Positions 1 through 7,858 of a stretch of DNA of 18,107 nt are shown here, in pieces (within the stretch, counting starts at the first letter, position 1; each line of letters opens with the position of its first letter). Origin of the DNA: Legionellales bacterium UBA2469 (GTDB taxonomy: Bacteria; Pseudomonadota; Gammaproteobacteria; Legionellales; Legionellaceae); NCBI GenBank assembly GCA_002342175.1, contig DDPL01000038.1:1-18107 (forward strand), in the 5' to 3' direction. The position numbers and the translations under genes are program-made. The notes below the pieces were generated by a model. It saw only the letters and a program-made list of their open reading frames with translations. It made no database searches and had not been told where the DNA came from.

Positions 1-367
1 ATTAGGTGCTACCCCTTTATTTGCACGCTTAATTATTCAAGCCTATGAGCAAATTTCAAAAGGGGTTATTGAATATGGATTTTCGATTGGAGCAACACCT
101 ATACAAATGATTCGTTTGATGTTACGCCAAGAGATGACACCGATGTTTATTGATGCCGTAACCATGACCGCCATTACATTGGTAAGTTATTCAGCGATGG
201 CAGGCGTGTTGGGTGGCGGTGGACTTGGCGACTTAGCCATTCGTTATGGCTATCAGCGATTTGATACCTTTACCATGCTGCTGACCACAGCGATTCTCAT
301 TGTCATGGTTCATGCGATCCAATGGTTTGGCGATTACATTCGAAAAAGAATTCAACATCACTTTTAA
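1..367 (+). CDS. metI: MetI, D-methionine ABC transporter permease (C-terminal part)
   Basis: Partial gene: the frame is open from base 2 and about 121 residues are visible before the TAA stop at 365-367. MetI is the inner-membrane permease of the MetNIQ importer for D- and L-methionine. The cytoplasmic EAA loop that docks on the MetN ATPase is visible as an E-Y-G-F-S-I-G-A-T-P run around bases 74-106. It is followed by a membrane segment containing VSYSAMAGVLGGGGLGDLA and then the conserved IRYGYQRF stretch, both typical of MetI. A last hydrophobic helix precedes a basic tail (KRIQHHF). metQ follows after 14 bases, so the two are one operon; metN should lie just upstream. The family assignment is firm; only the N-terminus is missing. 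Confidence 0.95.
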   Translation, partial: LGATPLFARLIIQAYEQISKGVIEYGFSIGATPIQMIRLMLRQEMTPMFIDAVTMTAITLVSYSAMAGVLGGGGLGDLAIRYGYQRFDTFTMLLTTAILIVMVHAIQWFGDYIRKRIQHHF

Positions 368-381
368 GGGAAACATTGTTT

Positions 382-1176
382 ATGGGTATTATTAAGACGT
401 TATTATCCACTTCACTTCTGTGTATTGCACTGCTTGGTTGCAAACCCGCCAAGCGCCCTGATTTGGTGATTGGTACCATCTCAGGTCCCGAAACAGAATT
501 GGTCAAAACTGCAAAAACGGTTGCTAAAGATAGGTATGGATTAGACATCAAAATTGTTGAATTCAGTGATTATAATTTGCCTAATGATGCCCTAGCCGAT
601 GGTTCATTGGATATGAACATTTATCAACATCTTCCTTTTCTCAAATCCTCTTTAGCAGCTAAAGGGTATCATTTGGATGTCTTCAGCAAAACATTTATTT
701 ATCCGATGGGTATTTATTCCCATAAAATACAAAATATGAAGCAATTAAAATCCAAAGCATTGATTGCAATTCCAAATGATCCAAGCAATCAGACCCGCGC
801 TTTGATTTTATTACAACAGACTGGTCTTATCATTTGTGCAAATAAAGAGACCATTGGCTTGCATGATATTTTATCCAATCCCAAAGATCTTAAATTTAAG
901 GAATTGGATGCCGCTCAATTGCCACGCGTGCTGCCAGATGTTGATGCTGCTGTTATCAACACGACTTTTGCGATTCCTGCAGGATTAAATCCAGCAAAAG
1001 ATGCAATATACCTAGAAGGAAAAGATTCTCCTTATGCTAATTTGATGGTGATTCGCCATGATACCGACAAAATGGAGAAGTTAACGCAATTTCTTCAAGC
1101 CATGCACAGCGAGCCTGTCATTAAACGAGCTAAAGAATTATTCGGTGATGGAGCCATACCTGCTTGGAACCCTTAA
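382..1176 (+). CDS. metQ: MetQ, methionine-binding lipoprotein
   Basis: 264 residues. It is the substrate-binding component of the MetNIQ methionine importer, held in the periplasm by a lipid anchor. Residues 1-19 form a lipoprotein signal peptide ending in the lipobox LLG-C, with Cys20 the lipidation site. Family motifs are present: GPETELVKTA near the mature N-terminus, DGSLDMNIYQHLPFLK, AIPNDPSNQTRALILL, and a C-terminal VIKRAKELFGDGAIPAW. The start at 382 is chosen because AAGGGA (366-371) lies about 10 bases upstream and the signal peptide begins there; an in-frame ATG at 322 would lie inside metI. The 3' end converges on the minus-strand gene at 1173, overlapping by four bases (TTAA serves both stops), so no terminator fits between them. 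Confidence 0.95.
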   Translation: MGIIKTLLSTSLLCIALLGCKPAKRPDLVIGTISGPETELVKTAKTVAKDRYGLDIKIVEFSDYNLPNDALADGSLDMNIYQHLPFLKSSLAAKGYHLDVFSKTFIYPMGIYSHKIQNMKQLKSKALIAIPNDPSNQTRALILLQQTGLIICANKETIGLHDILSNPKDLKFKELDAAQLPRVLPDVDAAVINTTFAIPAGLNPAKDAIYLEGKDSPYANLMVIRHDTDKMEKLTQFLQAMHSEPVIKRAKELFGDGAIPAWNP

Positions 1177-3746
1177 GATACAATTGGAATCGGAGGAACA
1201 CTCAAATCTTCCAGTTCCCATAACTGATTGAGGCCATAACAAACCAATCCGATTCCCACTGCTGTTGTCAACATTAAAGCAGGAATCATGATTTGTAACA
1301 TCAAGGCGCTGATACTCGCAGCCACGATGAATTCAATAATGTACATGCTCACCAATGATGCTGCAAATAACAATAAACCCGATGAAATCATGGTTGAGGG
1401 TTGATAAAACCATTCATAAGACCAGCTTAATGTATCAATATCAATATTTTGAGCCTGATAAGCTGCTTCAAGTTCTTGTTTTTTAGCTTCCACGGATTGT
1501 TGAAAATATTCAAATCGACCATCCATTTCTATTGCAGAGAAATGAACTTGATCCAACTCTTCATCTATGCGGGGTCGATAAGCATCAAAACCCGCCATGT
1601 TATATTCATTTTTTAAAGTGATTAAAAGAGGTCGATATTCATCTTGGCGCCAGGCCACAAATGACAGATATTGATGCATCAACGATTGCATCGGCTCAAT
1701 ATTTTCAATCAGATGTTCATCAGCAATTGTTGAGATGCGATTCAAGGAGGCAAGTCTATCTTCCATTTTTGTCAAATAAAATCGTGCTTGTTGTTCACGT
1801 ACATTGAATTGTTCCATTTGAGTTTGAAGATTTAATTTATTCGAACTTAAATCATGCGCATTCTCTTGCACAACTGCTTGAGCATCTTGCGTTGTTACAT
1901 ACTGTTGATAAAGAAAACATGCATGTACCAGCATTAAAATACGAATTAAATTTTCATTAAAATTAAAGAGCAACAATAAAGAAAAACCACATGAGAGTGC
2001 ATCATTTAAAAACTGACGTGAATTTACATCTTTAAATGAATGATTAAATATATACCCTGAATCGTAGACATTCAAAAGATTAACAAATTTAAAAAAAGGA
2101 TTGATGTTAAAACCCAACCTATTTGTCATGCTTGAAAAAAGGAGCCCCAATCCAGCATATTTTATCCAAGTTCCCCAATCTTGTTGAGCGATTAAACGAT
2201 GGCCAAATTGCACATCATCAGTGTCAATATCCAGTTCATAATGAAATTTGACACCCAGATTAAGAATTTTAAGCGTATTAAAGACACCAAAAACTTGTCC
2301 CACTTGCGCATGTAAGCCCAACTTGCCCAAAGCATTCCATATGATGGATAAATTGAAAGCCTTTATACTGTCGTGTCGAATATTTTTGATTATTGCCGGT
2401 ACATGATTATCAATTGCATTTTGTAAATAAACCTGGTGCTCCTCAATATCTTTTAGAATGGCCTGTTGTGTGGGATTAATATAAGGAATCAATTGAGCCT
2501 GTCTTAAATAGGTCAGAAGAGCGTTTTTATTTTCATCTGTTAGCAAATTTTCATGGGCAACAATATCTGTTTCAATTCCAAAGAGTTCTTGACCAGCGCA
2601 GGTTTTCAATGAAACGCTTAATGTATGCATCTGTGCATCTCGATGCACATAAATACAACGCTCTTCACGAAAAAGTATTTCTGCTTCTCCAACATAGCGC
2701 AATTCATACTGAAGCTCTTCATCGAGGATGCGTTGAATCTTCTCAAAAATCGGATAATGATCCTGATAACGAACGAAGGGAATGTGAAAACCTTTGATAT
2801 AAATCTCATCCAACAGATCACTAAAATCTTGGGTATCAGTTTCAAAATAGCCCTGCGCAATATTTGAATCGATTATATTAAACTGATAATTGTTACTCTC
2901 TGTTTTTCCACACACATAGTAATTTTCTCCTTGGTTAAGCAACATTGGACACATTTCAGGAACATAGGTAATTAAATTAATATTTTCATCAATACGAGCT
3001 GTGGAAATTGCAGTGTCTAAAATTAAATGCCGACTCTTGGAATGAAATAATAACTCCTCGGAAATCTGAAACTTGCGAAGGCTATTTGCAGGATAATAAA
3101 AATATTCAAGATCTTCATTTTCAATGGATTTATAGCAAATCAATGTTGCATACTGATAAGGTAGGACAGGTAATTCATTCAAATAGCGAAATTCAAACCC
3201 TAATTTTTCGTATTGGGCTTGCTGCTCGGGAGGTCGATAGTTTTCAATAATGCGCTGCATCGATAAAGTTGATAATAACAAAATATTTTTGATTTCAAGG
3301 TTATCAACTTGCGCCAATATTGCTTTACGTTCGTTGATGCCACATAACTGAAAATATATTTTAAGATTATATTTCATTTGCGCGCTAGCTTTGGTAAGCC
3401 ATGCGTGCCAGCTCGGGGATGCCGTTAAAATATCAAGGTAAACACTAGCATCCGTACAAATATTCGCATCAAAAATCGTTAAAAATTCGATATAAATTTG
3501 TGCGAGAAGAAATGTCTGCTGATTGTGAACCTCAAATGCCAATGGCATTGATTCATCGATATTCAATTGATTCGCATAAGGTAGGAACGTATTTAAATGA
3601 CGTAACAAAAAACGTTTTGGATCAAACGATGCATCCGCTTTAAGAAATAAGCCCATAAGCTTCTCTAATATGGTCATTTCAAGTGATGTATCATGCAATA
3701 TGAGTTTTTGATGGCATGACCGTATAATTTCAACACTATTTGGCAT
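1173..3746 (-). CDS. Unrecognised 857-residue membrane and coiled-coil protein
   Basis: I do not recognise a family. The N-terminal half (about 1-450) reads as soluble, rich in Leu, Ile, Tyr and Asn, with no signal peptide. Residues about 581-616 are strongly hydrophobic (SCGFSLLLLF and RILMLVHACFLY), possibly with a weaker segment near 526-545. Residues about 620-765 are charged and helical (MEQFNVREQQARF, EAKKQELEAAYQ), which suggests a coiled coil. Residues about 784-840 are a hydrophobic block (SSGLLLFAASLVSMYIIEF, then another long stretch) that could form two or three membrane helices. The tail is ELEDLSVPPIPIVS. A large N-terminal domain, coiled coil and terminal membrane hairpin in a lone unconserved gene would fit a host-directed effector of Legionellales, but this is only inference. 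A sigma70-like promoter lies upstream. Start ATG at 3744-3746; the Shine-Dalgarno sequence is weak (TGAGAC). Confidence 0.8.
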   Translation of the reverse strand: MPNSVEIIRSCHQKLILHDTSLEMTILEKLMGLFLKADASFDPKRFLLRHLNTFLPYANQLNIDESMPLAFEVHNQQTFLLAQIYIEFLTIFDANICTDASVYLDILTASPSWHAWLTKASAQMKYNLKIYFQLCGINERKAILAQVDNLEIKNILLLSTLSMQRIIENYRPPEQQAQYEKLGFEFRYLNELPVLPYQYATLICYKSIENEDLEYFYYPANSLRKFQISEELLFHSKSRHLILDTAISTARIDENINLITYVPEMCPMLLNQGENYYVCGKTESNNYQFNIIDSNIAQGYFETDTQDFSDLLDEIYIKGFHIPFVRYQDHYPIFEKIQRILDEELQYELRYVGEAEILFREERCIYVHRDAQMHTLSVSLKTCAGQELFGIETDIVAHENLLTDENKNALLTYLRQAQLIPYINPTQQAILKDIEEHQVYLQNAIDNHVPAIIKNIRHDSIKAFNLSIIWNALGKLGLHAQVGQVFGVFNTLKILNLGVKFHYELDIDTDDVQFGHRLIAQQDWGTWIKYAGLGLLFSSMTNRLGFNINPFFKFVNLLNVYDSGYIFNHSFKDVNSRQFLNDALSCGFSLLLLFNFNENLIRILMLVHACFLYQQYVTTQDAQAVVQENAHDLSSNKLNLQTQMEQFNVREQQARFYLTKMEDRLASLNRISTIADEHLIENIEPMQSLMHQYLSFVAWRQDEYRPLLITLKNEYNMAGFDAYRPRIDEELDQVHFSAIEMDGRFEYFQQSVEAKKQELEAAYQAQNIDIDTLSWSYEWFYQPSTMISSGLLLFAASLVSMYIIEFIVAASISALMLQIMIPALMLTTAVGIGLVCYGLNQLWELEDLSVPPIPIVS

Positions 3747-3812
3747 GCTGGTCTCAAAACGTTATGATTTAGCCTATTATACTTTAATTCTATACAAAAA
3801 AAAACCTTTATT

Positions 3813-3841
3813 GCTATATTTTGCTCACAAATTCCGGTCAA
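3813..3841 (-). promoter_or_regulatory. Sigma70-like promoter for the 857-residue protein
   Basis: Reading the minus strand, a -35 box TTGACC (3836-3841, 5 of 6 to consensus) is separated by exactly 17 bases from a -10 box TATAGC (3813-3818, 4 of 6). The predicted start of transcription lies about 60 bases upstream of the ATG at 3746. The two -35 boxes of this promoter and the plus-strand promoter at 3846-3874 are only 4 bases apart. Confidence 0.55.
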
Positions 3842-3845
3842 AAAA

Positions 3846-3874
3846 TTGTCATTTCTACCAGGTTACATTATAAT
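3846..3874 (+). promoter_or_regulatory. Sigma70-like promoter for the 255-residue protein
   Basis: The -35 box TTGTCA (3846-3851, 5 of 6) and the perfect -10 box TATAAT (3869-3874) are separated by 17 bases. Transcription would start near 3881, giving a leader of roughly 23 bases that contains the AGGA (3893-3896) Shine-Dalgarno sequence before the ATG at 3904. Confidence 0.65.
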
Positions 3875-3903
3875 TACCTTATGAAGACGATTAGGACTTA
3901 AGT

Positions 3904-4671
3904 ATGCATTTTGAAAACATTAAAAATGATGTGAACATTATTTTTGAAGAACACCCAAAACATGATTCATTAATTGATAAAATTGAAAACGGACAACAAT
4001 TATACGACTATTGGAAACACCAAGAGGCTCACCAAAATCGTCATCGCCAAGGCTTTACTTTAAGATGTAATTTTCCTGCCAAAGCATTCCTTGAAAAAAT
4101 TTGGATTGATGAATTATTTAACACACTACTGACTGAATTAGAAGAATTGCTAGCTCAACAAGAGCTCGAAGAAGAAAAACGCGAACAAATTTTACAATTT
4201 AAGGAAAATATAACGGGTTTAAAACAAATCTGCGTCAATGACATCCAAAAAATGAAAGAACCGCATGTCACTGCAAAAATGTTATTACCTCAATTAACCA
4301 TTAACGACGACACTATTCTTTTTTATGATCAAAATGATTTAGGCGCTATTGTAGGCTCTCTCATTGATAAGTTTTCTGAACAAATTAGCAGTGGTTTGAA
4401 ATTTGAACTTCAGCTCCCACCAAATCGTAACGAAAAACTATCTGATGAAGATAATATAAAAAATTATGCTGAAATCATCTTTAATAAAGCCTCTCAGTGT
4501 GGTTTAAACCCAGAAAAATTAACCGTATACGTTAATGGAAAAAAAATTGATCCATCTTTGATGTTTAAAGATAGTATGGAAAGATGGAAAAAAGAGTCTG
4601 CCAATGTATTTGAAGAGCGTGTCAATAAAGCGATTAAAGAGGAAGAACCTTATTATAGAGGTTATCGATAA
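3904..4671 (+). CDS. Unrecognised soluble 255-residue protein
   Basis: I do not recognise a family. The protein is hydrophilic, with no signal peptide or membrane segment. Residues about 70-120 are rich in Glu, Leu, Gln and Lys (LTELEELLAQQELEEEKREQ) and probably form a coiled coil. The C-terminal third contains KLTVYVNGKKIDPSLMF, which reads like a small beta element. The last 22 residues are charged (FEERVNKAIKEEEPYYRGYR), with a Glu cluster about ten residues from the end, resembling the E-block of some Dot/Icm-translocated proteins; that resemblance is weak evidence. The start is supported by AGGA seven bases upstream and by a good promoter. It is divergent from the 857-residue protein gene and 52 bases ahead of rimO, so it could be co-transcribed with rimO. 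Confidence 0.8.
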   Translation: MHFENIKNDVNIIFEEHPKHDSLIDKIENGQQLYDYWKHQEAHQNRHRQGFTLRCNFPAKAFLEKIWIDELFNTLLTELEELLAQQELEEEKREQILQFKENITGLKQICVNDIQKMKEPHVTAKMLLPQLTINDDTILFYDQNDLGAIVGSLIDKFSEQISSGLKFELQLPPNRNEKLSDEDNIKNYAEIIFNKASQCGLNPEKLTVYVNGKKIDPSLMFKDSMERWKKESANVFEERVNKAIKEEEPYYRGYR

Positions 4672-4723
4672 TCGTTTCTCAGTATGCTAGCATTGCCCAC
4701 AAGTATTCGTTTAAGGTTTTTTT

Positions 4724-6034
4724 ATGCAAAATTCAAAAATTGGTTTTGTGAGTCTAGGGTGCCCTAAAGCCCTCGTCGACTCCGAGCGTATTATTACACA
4801 ATTAAAAGCTCAAAATTATGAGTTGGTCAACAGTTACCAAGATGCCAATGTGGTCATTATTAATACTTGTGGATTTGTTGAATCTGCTATTCAAGAGTCA
4901 TTTCAAGCGATTCAAGAAGCCATGGCTGCAAATGGTCGCGTGATTGTTACCGGATGTTTGGGCGCAAAAGCCGATAAAATTCGTGAAGTATGTCCCGATG
5001 TCTTACACATCAGCGGTCCACACTCATATGAAGATGTGATTAAAGCGGTACATGAGCATGTTCCTCCACCGAAAGACCCTTTTTCTCAACTCATCCCCCC
5101 TCAAGGTATCAAATTAACGCCCCGACACTATGCTTATTTGAAAATTTCTGAAGGGTGTAATCACAGTTGTAGTTTTTGTATTATTCCCAGCATGCGTGGA
5201 AAATTACAAAGTTACCCCATGAATCAGGTTCTTAAAGAAGCTCACTTATTAAAAGATGCTGGTGTTAAAGAATTGATGGTCATTTCCCAAGATACATCGG
5301 CATATGGGGTCGATAAAAAATTTGCACCCGTTGATTGGCAACAAAGAAATCTTCCAACAAAATTTTACAATCTTTGTGAAGAACTCAGTCAATTGGGCAT
5401 TTGGGTACGTTTACATTACGTTTACCCCTACCCCCATGTTGATGACATCGTCTCATTAATGTCACCCAATGGCTTGCTTCCCTATTTGGATATTCCATTA
5501 CAACATGCGAGCCCTCGCATCTTAAAATCAATGAAACGACCAGCCAATCAGGAAAACACCTTAAAGCGCATTCAAAAATGGCGCTCCATCTGTCCAGATC
5601 TCACCATTCGCTCTACTTTTATAGTTGGTTTTCCAGGTGAAACTGAACAAGATTTTGAAATGCTACTTGATTTCATGCAAGAAGCTCAACTTGATAGGGT
5701 GGGTTGTTTTCAGTATTCTCCCGTCGAGGGGGCTGCTGCAAATGCACTAGCAAATCCAGTTCCGAATGAGGTTAAACAAGAGCGATTTGAACGTTTTATG
5801 GCATTACAATCCGACATTAGTTATGACAAATTAAAAGCCAAAAAAGGCAAAACCATTCGAATCTTAATTGATGATTATCAAAATGAACAATGGATTGCAA
5901 GAAGTACATCCGATGCACCTGAAATTGATGGTTTGGTCTATTTACCCCAACGTTCAAACATTAAAATTGGTGAGTTTCATGATGTTAAAATCATCGATTC
6001 AGATCACTATGATTTATTTGGAGAATGGATTTAA
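4724..6034 (+). CDS. rimO: RimO, ribosomal protein S12 methylthiotransferase
   Basis: 436 residues, close to the E. coli length. RimO is a radical-SAM enzyme that adds a methylthio group to an aspartate of ribosomal protein S12 using two iron-sulfur clusters. The UPF0004 domain begins with [16 protein letters not shown], typical of RimO rather than MiaB, and has cluster cysteines C13, C49 (NTCGF) and C78 (VTGCLG). The radical-SAM motif CNHSCSFC gives C145, C149 and C152. GEPxD-like and strand motifs follow ([15 protein letters not shown]), then [10 protein letters not shown] and a C-terminal TRAM domain from about residue 370. AAGG (4713-4716) lies seven bases before the ATG. The downstream epimerase gene overlaps its 3' end by 10 bases, implying coupled translation. 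Confidence 0.97.
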   Translation: MQNSKIGFVSLGCPKALVDSERIITQLKAQNYELVNSYQDANVVIINTCGFVESAIQESFQAIQEAMAANGRVIVTGCLGAKADKIREVCPDVLHISGPHSYEDVIKAVHEHVPPPKDPFSQLIPPQGIKLTPRHYAYLKISEGCNHSCSFCIIPSMRGKLQSYPMNQVLKEAHLLKDAGVKELMVISQDTSAYGVDKKFAPVDWQQRNLPTKFYNLCEELSQLGIWVRLHYVYPYPHVDDIVSLMSPNGLLPYLDIPLQHASPRILKSMKRPANQENTLKRIQKWRSICPDLTIRSTFIVGFPGETEQDFEMLLDFMQEAQLDRVGCFQYSPVEGAAANALANPVPNEVKQERFERFMALQSDISYDKLKAKKGKTIRILIDDYQNEQWIARSTSDAPEIDGLVYLPQRSNIKIGEFHDVKIIDSDHYDLFGEWI

Positions 6035-6843
6035 CGCAAATGGAACATATATTTTTTGGATATGGATATTGTGCTCAATATTTAGCAAAACAATTAAAAA
6101 CCGGGATTGCGATATCGCGAAATCATCATTCGGATATTACACATATCCAAGCAGATGTCGCGATGCCTGGACTTCAGTTACCAGATAATTATGTCATGTA
6201 TTATTTTATTCCCCCAAAAGCAGGCCATGACGAAGATATCTTATTAAAGAATTGTCTTTTAAACCTTCGCCAACCGCCTCAAAAAATTATTTATATCGGC
6301 TCTAGTGGTATTTATGGCAATCATCAAGGCCAATGGGTTGATGAAAGCTCACCTTGCCATATTACCTCTTCTCGTCAAGCATTGCGACAATCTTCAGAAA
6401 ATATTTTAAGCGTATATGCCAAAGAACATCACATTCCCTGTGCTTTACTCCGCGTAGCAGGGATATATGGTCCCGAACGTTTGCCTGTGCCCCATGGCCC
6501 TATTATTTTTCCAGAACAAGCGCCTCTGATGAATCATATTTTCATAGAAGATTTGGCCATCATCCTTAAACTACTAGGCACTACTGTGACGTTTCATGGT
6601 ATATTAAATATTGCGGATGGTGATCCTAAACCGATGGGATATTTACAACAACAAGTTGCCATGAAACACCATCTCCCCTTAGCAGAACAGGTTGATTTTC
6701 AAACTGCCTGGGATTTAGCGTCCGACATGAAAAAAGAGTTTATGTCACAAAATAAACAACTTTCCATTCAAGTCTTGCTTCAATTATTACAACCCGAACA
6801 GATTCAACTAAAAAACATTGCTTCCGCGCTGCTTAATTTTTGA
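6025..6843 (+). CDS. YeeZ-like NAD(P)-binding epimerase/SDR-family protein
   Basis: 272 residues from the ATG at 6025, or 267 from the ATG at 6040; neither has an ideally spaced Shine-Dalgarno (GGAG at 6020-6023). The Rossmann fold starts almost at once with [14 protein letters not shown], the glycine-rich dinucleotide loop. Other extended-SDR motifs are [31 protein letters not shown] and NHIFIEDLA. The usual YxxxK catalytic pair is not evident in the expected place ([14 protein letters not shown]), as in other YeeZ-type proteins, so the reaction is unknown. It overlaps the end of rimO by 10 bases and so probably belongs to its operon. The last 40 bases overlap the alpha/beta hydrolase gene on the other strand. 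Family assignment is confident; substrate is not known. Confidence 0.88.
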   Translation: MDLTQMEHIFFGYGYCAQYLAKQLKTGIAISRNHHSDITHIQADVAMPGLQLPDNYVMYYFIPPKAGHDEDILLKNCLLNLRQPPQKIIYIGSSGIYGNHQGQWVDESSPCHITSSRQALRQSSENILSVYAKEHHIPCALLRVAGIYGPERLPVPHGPIIFPEQAPLMNHIFIEDLAIILKLLGTTVTFHGILNIADGDPKPMGYLQQQVAMKHHLPLAEQVDFQTAWDLASDMKKEFMSQNKQLSIQVLLQLLQPEQIQLKNIASALLNF

Positions 6844-7637
6844 TGTTTTATAAAATGATCAATGGTGTCAATATACTCGTCTTCCCATGGTATTGAGTGT
6901 CCTTTTTCAGGAAAGGACTTAAATTGTCGGTTTTTAGATTGCTTGGCATTATAAAACAATTCCAATCCATGATGATAAGGCACCAAATCATCCTTCGTTC
7001 CATGCATGATAAGAAGAGGAATTTGAATATCCTGAATTTTTTTCAAATTATCATACTTATCCCATACCGGAAATAAAATCCAAGGGTAATTCAAACGCGC
7101 CATTGCTCCTAAAGACTTAAATGGTGATTGAAGAATCAAGGCTGAGACTTGATACTCAGTTGCCATCTGCAAGGCAATTCCTGAACCTAAAGACTCTCCT
7201 AAAATAATGATGTCATCATTATCAATACCAAGCCCCATAATGTAACGCATTGCAGAGCGCGCATCTTGATATAACCCTTTTTCCGATGGATGTCCTTTGT
7301 TACCGGCATATCCCCGATACTCTGGCACAAATACCCCATACCCCAAACGAGCTAATTTATACATCAGCTCTTTACGAGTGCCAATATTCCCTGCATTGCC
7401 ATGAAAAAACACAATGGTTTGATGATGTTTTTGTGCAGGAATATAATAACCAAATAATGTAATTTTATCTTGATTATCCCAAACAATCGTTTTAATGCGT
7501 GCTTGGTCATATTCTGATAAAACAGGAACCGTTTTATCAGGCGAATAAATCAACATTCGCTGAAAGCAATAAACGATAAGACTTGCAAAGATCCAGTAGA
7601 TGATTATCCATTTCAAAATCCCTAGAAATTTACTCAT
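6804..7637 (-). CDS. Membrane-anchored alpha/beta hydrolase (BEM46/YfhR-like)
   Basis: 277 residues from the ATG at 7635-7637; a TTG four codons upstream (7647-7649) is possible, but the ATG is preferred. Residues about 6-26 are one hydrophobic helix (LKWIIIYWIFASLIVYCF), a likely N-terminal anchor with the catalytic domain outside or at the membrane face. The oxyanion-hole motif FFHGNAGNIG, nucleophile elbow GESLGSG (Ser149), acid in MHGTKDDLVP (Asp216 or Asp217) and catalytic His247 in EKGHS form a full triad, so the enzyme should be active. The order matches the BEM46/ABHD17/YfhR group of serine hydrolases, whose substrates are mostly unknown (esterase or thioesterase activity). Its 3' end overlaps the epimerase gene by 40 bases, antisense. 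Confidence 0.9.
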   Translation of the reverse strand: MSKFLGILKWIIIYWIFASLIVYCFQRMLIYSPDKTVPVLSEYDQARIKTIVWDNQDKITLFGYYIPAQKHHQTIVFFHGNAGNIGTRKELMYKLARLGYGVFVPEYRGYAGNKGHPSEKGLYQDARSAMRYIMGLGIDNDDIIILGESLGSGIALQMATEYQVSALILQSPFKSLGAMARLNYPWILFPVWDKYDNLKKIQDIQIPLLIMHGTKDDLVPYHHGLELFYNAKQSKNRQFKSFPEKGHSIPWEDEYIDTIDHFIKHQKLSSAEAMFFS

Positions 7638-7758
7638 GATTGGGCTCAAAAAATAACAATGGGTATATCTTTAAGAATAAGCACAGATTGAAAAAAAAAC
7701 ACAAAAACTGCGCTAATTATTTTACATATCATGATCAGAGCGAGGTGGATGTCAAATT

Positions 7759-7842
7759 GTGAAAAAATACATTATCAATCGTGAAAATCTCAAAAAATTC
7801 ATTAAGCGTTTGATGATTTTTTACCTGAAAATGAATAAATAA
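7759..7842 (+). CDS. Possible 27-residue basic small protein (doubtful)
   Basis: A GTG-initiated frame in the 221-base gap between two minus-strand genes encodes MKKYIINRENLKKFIKRLMI followed by seven residues (FYLKMNK). GAGGT (7742-7746) lies 12 bases upstream, a fair though slightly distant Shine-Dalgarno. The peptide is strongly basic and could form an amphipathic helix. No convincing promoter is visible, and part of the same DNA forms an imperfect AT-rich hairpin (about 7785-7815) that could instead end transcription of the glycosyltransferase gene from the other strand. I rate this as possible only. Confidence 0.2.
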   Translation: MKKYIINRENLKKFIKRLMIFYLKMNK

Positions 7843-7858
7843 ACATCTGTTTTTCTTC

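Noticed and set aside
322..381. Upstream ATG at 322 as the start of MetQ
   Set aside because: It lies inside metI and would place 20 basic residues before a normal lipoprotein signal peptide; the ATG at 382 has AAGGGA at the right distance.
2609..3250. Several frames of 60-80 codons on both strands inside the 857-residue gene
   Set aside because: They have no ribosome-binding sites, no recognisable proteins and lie wholly within a long coding frame.
4684..4693. Palindrome ATGCTAGCAT upstream of rimO
   Set aside because: A lone 10-base palindrome without a second copy or promoter overlap is weak evidence for an operator.
5868..6188. Plus-strand 106-codon frame across the rimO/epimerase junction
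   Set aside because: It is out of frame with both well-supported genes and its translation has no family features.
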